The notes beneath the pieces are model-generated. The model had not been told where the DNA came from. It worked only from the letters and a program-made list of their open reading frames with translations, and did no database searches. Made by a program: the position numbers and the translations under genes. Below, in pieces: positions 57,086 to 64,000 of a stretch of 64,000 bases of DNA. The DNA comes from Kitagawia praeruptora (Eukaryota > Streptophyta > Magnoliopsida > Apiales > Apiaceae): assembly GCA_037693485.1 (NCBI GenBank), contig CM075354.1, positions 63,349,501 to 63,413,500 on the forward strand, read 5' to 3'. Positions within the stretch are counted from its first letter, which is position 1; the number at the start of each line of letters is the position of its first letter.

Positions 57086-60000
57086 TATAACGCCCTAGAA
57101 ATTTCGTAATTATAAAAATTATTATTTAATATTAAATGTGGAATATATGGTGTGAAATTTTTAGGATTAAATATATGCGATCTCATGTTTACATGTTTAT
57201 ATGATGATTTGTATGAGAAATATAAGTCCGTGTATTTTTATTTGTATTTTTAGGAATTAAAATCTATTTAAATCATGCCTTATTGATCTTATATGAATTT
57301 TTATAAAATCATCGAAATTATTAAAAATCATGAAATCTCTTGTAATATTATCTTTGTATAATTAATTAGTTTTTAAAATTATAGGGAGAATTATTTTAAG
57401 TGTTTTGGTATTTTAAAATGATTTTAAGAGATTTATTGTAATTAAAGGATCAAAGTTTATAAAATTCATATTTAATTCGATTTTGATCCCAAAAATATTT
57501 TAAAAATATGGGAATGTTTTTAGTTTCATTAATTTTATTTTACAATTTTTTTTATTATAATTTTCAACAAATTTCTGTTTAATTTCGATTTTTTTTTAAA
57601 ATGATTTACATTAGTTTTTAATTTCAACTTGTGGGAGAGTATTATATTGCATTTGCGGTTCAAAATATCAAACCCAGCTTCTCGATTGTTCTGGGTAGCT
57701 CTGTTCTTGTTGGGTTCTATGATTTTCCTAATCTCTCTCACTGTTTTCTCTCTAATTCCTCTCATATCTCTCTCTCCCTCTCGAGACTTCTCTCCCTCTC
57801 CTTACACTCTCTCGTAGTCTCTCCCCCTCCCTCCTCGTTTTTCCTTTGTTTTCCCCTCTGTACTGTGGCGTCGTGTGTGTAGGTGCGCGTATACATGGTG
57901 TGGGTATAGCCGAAATGGGGGGTGTCGAAACTTGGGGCTTTTCACTGGTTCGGGTTTGTTTAATTGTTGATGCAAGGTGAGTGTGTGCTGCGTCAGTGTC
58001 TGTGTATGTGAAATATCGTGTAGAGGTGTGTTAATTGTGTATGTATATGCTGGTTTCTTTCCCCTTTTCTTGCTGCGTTGCTGTGTGTTGGTATAAAGAA
58101 TTGTGTGTGCAGCGAATTGGGTGTGTCAGAATCGGGGATATTCACAGTTATGGTTCGGTTTGAGCTCGGTGTTACTGTTGAATGTTCTTGGGTTTGTTTG
58201 TGTTGATTGTGCGGACCAGTGTGTGGTATGCTGCTGTAGAATAGTAGAGTGTACAGAGTAGCGGTGGTAGTGTCGCCATATATGTGTCGTAGTATGTGTA
58301 GGTTTGGGTATTGTCGTGTAAGGCCTAGAGGGCTCGGATTGAGTTGGGACGATTGTTTTAAGTTAGTGGAAGCTGGAAATAAGGCTGTGTGTGTGTGACA
58401 GTATGGGCGTGCATAGGAAATGGTTGTGCGCGTTTTTGTGTGTGTTTGCGTGGGTTGCGGAATTGAAGAGTAAAGGGAAGTAGCTGGACGGAGTAGTTGC
58501 AGTGGAGTTTGTACAAGTGTGTTGTGGTGTTGGTTCGAATAGAGAAGATGAACAACGGTGGGTAGGGGTATAGAGTGGAGGAAGAGAAGGGGAAAGGAAG
58601 TTGAGGGTACAGGGGAGAGTATAGGTTAGTGTTCGGGTGGTATGTCTGTGCACCGAGAGGCATTTTGTCGAAGAAGTGTTAGGGGGCAGAGGGGAAGTTT
58701 GATAAAAAGGAGCTAGGTTGTGTCTGTGTAGGTGATGTATGGTCATCGTTGATGATGGACAATGGGAATGTTAAGGTGGAAGGGAGTAGAACCGAGGAGA
58801 AGAAAAGGATAGAAGCCAAGGTTGAGCATAAGGTTATGAGGGTATATCCGGAGCGGTGATCGAGTAGTATAAAATGGTGTGTGTATAGAGGGGATTGAGA
58901 GGTCAAGGGAAAAGTAATATAAGAAGGGGTGAAGGAAGGAAGGATTGATGGGTGAGTTTATGTGGTACTGGACTTGTGTGGTTTTATGTGTGTGGTTTAA
59001 TTTAATTAGAATATTTTTGTCTAATTCCAAAATTTGTGGATTCCTAGTATGTATATTTGATTTCGAAATAGGTACAAGTTAAGGATGTGATGTTGTGTTG
59101 AATGACAATTTATTAGTAATCATTGAGTATTGGGCTATTATTTGATACGTGATTAGAGAGTGTCAATTTGATTTAGTAAGTAGATGGACAATTATATGTT
59201 CAAGATTATATGTTGATGTTTCCTGGTAGCCAGTGTTGTGTTTTGAGTTCATCATTGCGCAAGGAATTGTAAATCGTAAGGTATAAGTTGGGATTGGAGT
59301 TAGATTTTGGATTTGTGATGATTGCTTAAGTGCTTTTGAGTCGGTTGTTTTCCCAACGGGGTAGTTTATATTATAAAGGAGGTGCTGTCAAATTTTTGTT
59401 AAAATTATTTTCTAAATTAGATAATAATTTGATAAGTATTATTTGTGAATCGATGTGCTAATGTGTGCTATGTGTTATATTATAAAGCGAAATAATACAC
59501 GATTGGGTAGAATAGAGTTAGACAGTTAAGGTTGTAAGCGTACTGAAGTAGTACTTTACATTTTTATAGGTGTACGGGAGTAGATGGAATCTTAAGGAAG
59601 GAGATAATTATCGAAATTGACGAGTGTGTTCGTATAGAAGCTGACAAGTGATAGAGGAAAGATGGAGGTGTGATCGAATAAAGGCCAAGGTATAAAGAAG
59701 TGGAGACTGATGTAAAGTGAGAAAAGAATTGAGATAGTGGAAATGGAAATCCTGTGTATTGAGAAATTCCGGAGGAGGAACCAGCCATACTGTCAGGATA
59801 CAGGAACAGAGGCAAGATCCTTTTATCCTCACTTTAAAAATTATTTATCTTTGGAATAATAATGATATCATGGAATATATTTATGTATATGTGATGCTTT
59901 TGTTGCTATATTGCAAAGCATATATTCTCTTGATTGTGGGAAGTTAAAGAGAGATGGATATGTTTTCTGAAATATGAATATAGAGATGATTACGAATGGA

Positions 60001-61316
60001 GCGAATATGCTCTAGGGTAAAAGAGATATGAAAGAGAATGGTATCAGTTGTTATCTAGGGTTATATGGTTTATAATGCTATATTATAAACATTCTTTTAG
60101 TGTATGATATATACATATATTTTATAGAAATAATGTGCGAGAATGGAAATGTGAAATGGTGTTGATAAATTGAATAATGATCTTATAAAAAGGGGGATTA
60201 GCAACAAACTTGCATAAGAGGCTATGTCAGGGCTGTGTGCGACATAGTCTAGTATTCATGATTTGGCACGAAGATGCCAAGGGAGGATGTTAGCAGGTGG
60301 CCTTCCTCCAGGAGGATGTTAGCAGGTGGCCTTCCTCCAGGGATGATGTTAGCAGGTGGCCTTCATTCCTTCTACCGGTAGTAAAAATAGACGGTTACGG
60401 AGGACGACTGATCATCGTACCTCACATATTTGGTGACAGTGGAAACCCCCACAATTATTGAATAAAGAATAAACAATAAAGTCAGATTGGTATATTGAAA
60501 AGGTAAATTGATATGGAACGATGAAATTATTGATATAGATGAAGAGAAACTGATTTTATATTAATTTATAAAATTACTGTATAGGAAGGAAATGAGAAGA
60601 TGATAGTGAGAGATTTATTTAATTATTCATATTATTTTAAAATATTACACTGAAAGGGTATATTGATTGTTACATTATTTAAGAAGAGAAACTGATACTG
60701 TATTATCTTAGAATTCTTTCTTATAATAGTAAGTGGATGATGTATTATTAAATAAGAGTTTTATTCTTCCTTAACGTTTATAATTTGGTTACTACTTACA
60801 TATGTATATACATGTATACTTGGTTACATTTTAAATTCTAGTTACAATATTATCTTGCTGAGCTATTATAGCTCACTCTTGCTACTTATCTATATACAGC
60901 TAGGTATGCCAATACTACGCAGAACGCCCCGCAAGAGGGTAAGGGAAAGGCGACCTTCTGAGAGCTCGTTAGCATCAATCCCCGAGGTAGACGACCAGCG
61001 CAAGGGGTTTAGTAGTCTTATGTACATTAAGTGTGTGAGTGTGCAAGGTTGTAATAAATTTGGTTGTTGAAATGCTTCTTGTAGAAGCATCACTCAACAA
61101 TGTACTTAAGTATGATTCTGGGTTGTAATAACTGTTTAACTCTAAACTTTTATTATGGTGAATGTTGTTCTCTGAGCATATGACTGGTGTGTGCGTGTGT
61201 ATTACTGTGGGGTCAATTGCATAAGTATAAAAAAAAAAACCCAAGAGATATTGATTTTGAATGGAAGTTGGTCCGTGATGACCCAGATTCATGACCCCGG
61301 ATTTGGGGCTGTCACA
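57086..61316 (+). mobile_element. Solo LTR, Tekay/Del-like, 4.2 kb
   Basis: Starts tataacgccctag (a drifted TG start) and ends ggggctgtcaca. CAACC at 57081-57085 and 61317-61321 is the target duplication, so nothing is missing and there is one LTR only. A TGCTGAGC-N-TAGCTCACTC palindrome lies near 60858 and a 29 bp triple repeat at 60282. Several frames on either strand, including proline/serine-rich ones at 58358-59030, are non-coding. Confidence 0.93.
60282..60368 (+). repeat. Three tandem 29 bp repeats in solo LTR
   Basis: Unit ggaggatgttagcaggtggc + cttcctcca; the first two copies are identical and the third is diverged. It lies directly before ccttctaccggtag. Confidence 0.95.
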
Positions 61317-61354
61317 CAACCAGTCTCAAGATGAGCTTTGATAGGGTCTATCCT

Positions 61355-61840
61355 TCAGCTTCCTTCATCAATCGCTGCTACCAACTTAGAGTTGATGGTC
61401 AGGGCCTTCAAGACCTGGAAGTAACCACTCCCTGCATAATTCTCTATCTCAGAAGAAGCGAATTTAGACAGGGCATCGGCCTTAACGTTCTCATTTCTTG
61501 GAATATGCTCCACATAGCACTCATCAAACTGAGTCGTAATAGCTTTCATAACTCGCAAATACTTTGCCATAGTTTCATGCTTGGCCTCAAATTCACCATT
61601 CACTTGCGATACTATTAGTCTTGAATCCCCACAAACTTTGAGATTCTTGACCCTCATGATTCTGGCCAAGCCCAACCCGGCTATCAAGACTTCATACTCA
61701 GCTTCGCTATTGATTGTCGGAAAATCCAACTTCAAAGCATACTCAAATGTGAACCCATCGGGGCTTTGCAAGACTAGACGTGCACCATTTGTTTTTGTTT
61801 TTGATGCTCCATCAAAATAGAGCGCCCACCACTCCTTTTG
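61355..61840 (-). pseudogene. Archaeal-type RNase H (aRNH) of Tat-like element
   Basis: Reading starts near 61840 (ALYFDGASKTK) in a frame different from the upstream gag-protease, with the long open block from 61771. Motifs: YFDGAS, INSEAEYEVLIAGL, VCGDSRLIVSQVNGEF and KADALSKFA, carrying the acidic residues of the additional RNase H domain typical of Tat/Ogre/Retand elements. It ends at the stop at 61355, just before the solo LTR insertion. It is joined directly to the end of the protease region, with no reverse transcriptase between. Confidence 0.85.
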
Positions 61841-62964
61841 GTCTCTTCATTCTTATTCTGAGGTTCACTTCCCGCTTGGGGTAATATTTCTTGCCCCCCG
61901 ACTTCTTGGTTGCAAATGGTACATTCAACCACAAAGTCAGTTAACGCCTTAGCCTCAATGGTTGTCCGAGGCTTCTGTGTGATGTCCTCTGCTGACCTTT
62001 CTTGGTGTTCCTTACGACTGCAGACATTCATGTCTTCAATCGGAATGATCTGCCCCCCGACTCCATCAGGCCTTAACGAGGCTACATAACAGCTTTGTGC
62101 CATCTTTTGATCACCTTTATGTTCTCCAATACCATTCCTGGTTGGGAACTTGATCTTCATATGATAAGTTGAGGCAACAGCCTTGAATGTATGAAGTCCA
62201 GTCCTTCCGAGGATATCGTTGTACGTTGAAACCGCCTTGATTACCATGAAGTTCAACATCTGGGTGGCCTCATTGGGCTCCTGTCCAATAGTTACAGTCA
62301 ACTGAATAGTCCCTTCAACTTTGGATTCTACTCCATTAAATCCATATATAGGCATGTTATTAGGGGTCAACTGAGAATCATTATACCCCATCTTCACAAA
62401 TGCATCATGAAACAGAATGTCAACGGAAGCTCCATTGTCTATCAAGACTCGCTTCACCTCTGAGTTTCCAATCACAGAAGTTATGACCAACGGGACGTCA
62501 TGGGGGAACTTCACCCCTTCCAAGTCGGAGTCATCAAAACCAACCATTACTTCAGTCTTTGCACGCTTTGGTGCCTCTCCAACAGTATGCATCACCTCTC
62601 GGGCATAAGCCTTCTGAGAGTTCCTAGTTGTCCCGATCGTAGTCGGGCCTCCTGAGATCATGTTGATTACTGGCCCTCGGGGCTGTGGGTTGCGATCTTG
62701 ATCATCATCCCTTCTATTATAATCTCTTATTTGATTACTACGATCTTCACCCTTAGTGAAGTGGTTCAGTTTCCATATACGAATCAAAAACTCGATCTCA
62801 TCTTTGAGTTGCTTGCAATCATCAGTGTCATGCCCCACATCTCTATGAAATCTGCAATACTGATTCTTGTTTCTCTTTGCGGGATCACCCCTAAGTGGCT
62901 TCGGCCATCGGAAATCCTTATCCTTCTCAATGTCCAACAAGATTCGACTCCTAGGATTATTCAA
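61774..62964 (-). pseudogene. Tat-like gag zinc knuckle and aspartic protease
   Basis: 396 codons in phase with the upstream gag block. A modified knuckle (YCRFHRDVGHDTDDCKQLKD) lies near residue 37, then a protease domain with the active site VLIDNGASVDILF (about residues 175-187), and QMLNFMVI and DILGRTGLHTFKA further on. After GDQKMAQSCYVASLRP the RT should begin; instead a 60-residue linker leads to KALTDFVVEC, the sequence that normally precedes aRNH. The frame runs out at 61774 after a frameshift relative to the aRNH. Confidence 0.88.
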
Positions 62965-63111
62965 CCTTGCATACTCAGTGAACCTTGGTCCTTGGTTCTT
63001 CTTAGGGGCAGAGTCGGAGTCCTCGCTAGTTCGGGGATACTTGTCCCTAGCATCATACTCCTGGTCATCATTATCATGGTCTTGCTTTCGCTTCTTGGAG
63101 TCGTTGTTACC

Positions 63112-64000
63112 TTATCTTCCACCTACTATGGCTTCTTTCTTCATACTATCCTCAGCTTTAATATACTTGTCAGCCCTTCGTTGGAGTTCAGCCATACTCT
63201 CAGGAGGATGCTTTGCTAATGACCTTTTAAAGAAGAGGTAAGTGGTTCCGTGCTCCAAGGCCACCATGGCTATCTTATTTTCTAAGTTAGTAATATTTAA
63301 TGTCTCCTTAATAAATCTCTGAAGGTAATCCCTCAGATTTTCGTTCTTTCCTTGTACCACATACATAAGAGATGCGGAGCTTTTCTCATGAACTCTTCCG
63401 CTAATGAATTGGCTGAAAAAAGCGGCACTCAACTCCTTAAAAGAGCCAATAGAACTTGCAGGCAACCGGCTATACCATCTATGAGCCATGCCCGACCGAG
63501 TTTGAGGGAATGCCCTACACTTTAGGGCATCACTTGCAGGCTGCAACAGCAATGCGTTAGAGAACGTCCTGGCGTGGTTCACGGGATCACCCGTTCTATC
63601 ATAAGCCTTAATTATCGGCATCTTGAACTTCTTTGAGATACGAGCATTCATCACCTCCTCAGTAAACGGGGCTGTGGGATCATCAAGATCCCCAAGTGGC
63701 ATCAGATCCTTGGGGTTGCTTTTGGGGGTTTCCACCCTTGTTGTTCTTCCAGTTGGAGCGTCAACCCTTCTCTGTCTTCTTGAAGACCTCTCTAAGTCTA
63801 TAATGGGAATCCTTCCTGAGGTTGGAGGAGGTTGAGTTTGATTCAACCTAGCTTGTTCTCTCGCAATATCGTCTTTTAACCTTAAAATCTCGGCCTCATG
63901 AGCCTTGATTCTCTCAGCAGCTGTCAAAGGGGGTCCATCATGGACAGTTTGTATCCTTCTTCGAGGTTCTCTACTAGCGCGTCGCTTTCTTGGGGCTTCA
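63112..64000 (-). pseudogene. gag: Tat-like gag, capsid region (runs off the window)
   Basis: Open from the window edge to the TAA at 63112, and in phase with 62964-61774, so one nonsense change splits gag. It contains a retrotransposon gag domain: FKMPIIKAYDRTGDPVNHAR, MAHRWYSRLPASSIGSFKEL, SLMYVVQGKNENLRDYLQRF and LAKHPPESMAELQRRADKYI. An N-terminal Glu/Arg-rich helix (TAAERIKAHEAEILRLK) precedes it. The start lies beyond 64000. Confidence 0.9.

Noticed and set aside
58358..59030. Proline/serine/threonine-rich frames on the minus strand
   Set aside because: Inside a solo LTR with exact target duplications; composition reflects GT/AG-rich sequence, no domains.

Overview
This window comes from a plant nuclear genome, almost certainly a eudicot. 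It is AT-rich and consists almost entirely of nested transposable elements. The evidence is plant-specific LTR-retrotransposon lineages (Ty3/gypsy Tekay/Del-like, Athila and Tat/Retand-like; Ty1/copia SIRE-like), CACTA transposons carrying pieces of plant genes, and a Helitron remnant. I see no intact host gene, no tRNA or rRNA gene and no CRISPR array. The species cannot be read from the sequence.

Left two thirds (1-51639): one old Tekay/Del-like element spans the region. The end of its 5' LTR is at 1767-3219, its primer-binding site at 3222, decayed gag/pol pieces at 3234-5034, 34565-36400 and 47314-48252, and its 3' LTR at 48253-51639. Inserted in it is a non-autonomous Athila-like element (5035-34559, target-site duplication ACATG) that carries only a short gag-like frame. 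Inside that lies a SIRE-like copia element (9651-32575, duplication TCATT). In the gag of this SIRE sits an almost complete Athila on the minus strand (10804-21257, gag-pro plus RT-RNase H-integrase). In the 5' LTR of that Athila sits the 3' part of a second, minus-strand SIRE (21258-27862). A later deletion joined the two SIRE copies head to head, leaving a palindrome with arms of about 4.8 kb (21258-26124 and 27862-32575) around a 1.7 kb spacer.

Region 36400-47313 is DNA-transposon material. A CACTA-like element carries exon-intron pieces of CTP synthase, an EXS-domain protein, an unrecognised gene and an aluminium-activated malate transporter. It is interrupted by a reverse-oriented solo LTR (38601-41695, duplication TTAAC) and by a second CACTA element (42583-47182, duplication CTC) that carries pieces of a GH17 beta-1,3-glucanase and an inosine triphosphate pyrophosphatase.

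Right part (51640-64000): the end of another CACTA element, a broken intron-containing Helitron Rep gene on the minus strand, the 3' end of another minus-strand copia element with an extra 3' reading frame, and a minus-strand Tat/Retand-like element with an odd architecture. That element has gag-protease followed directly by the archaeal-type RNase H, with no reverse transcriptase or integrase, then a tandem-repeat-rich 3' region and an LTR. A 4.2 kb Tekay-like solo LTR (57086-61316, duplication CAACC) has inserted in it. The order of insertion can be read from the target-site duplications. The strongest candidates for follow-up are the SIRE palindrome, the two gene-capturing CACTA elements, the gag-only Athila, and the RT-less Tat element.
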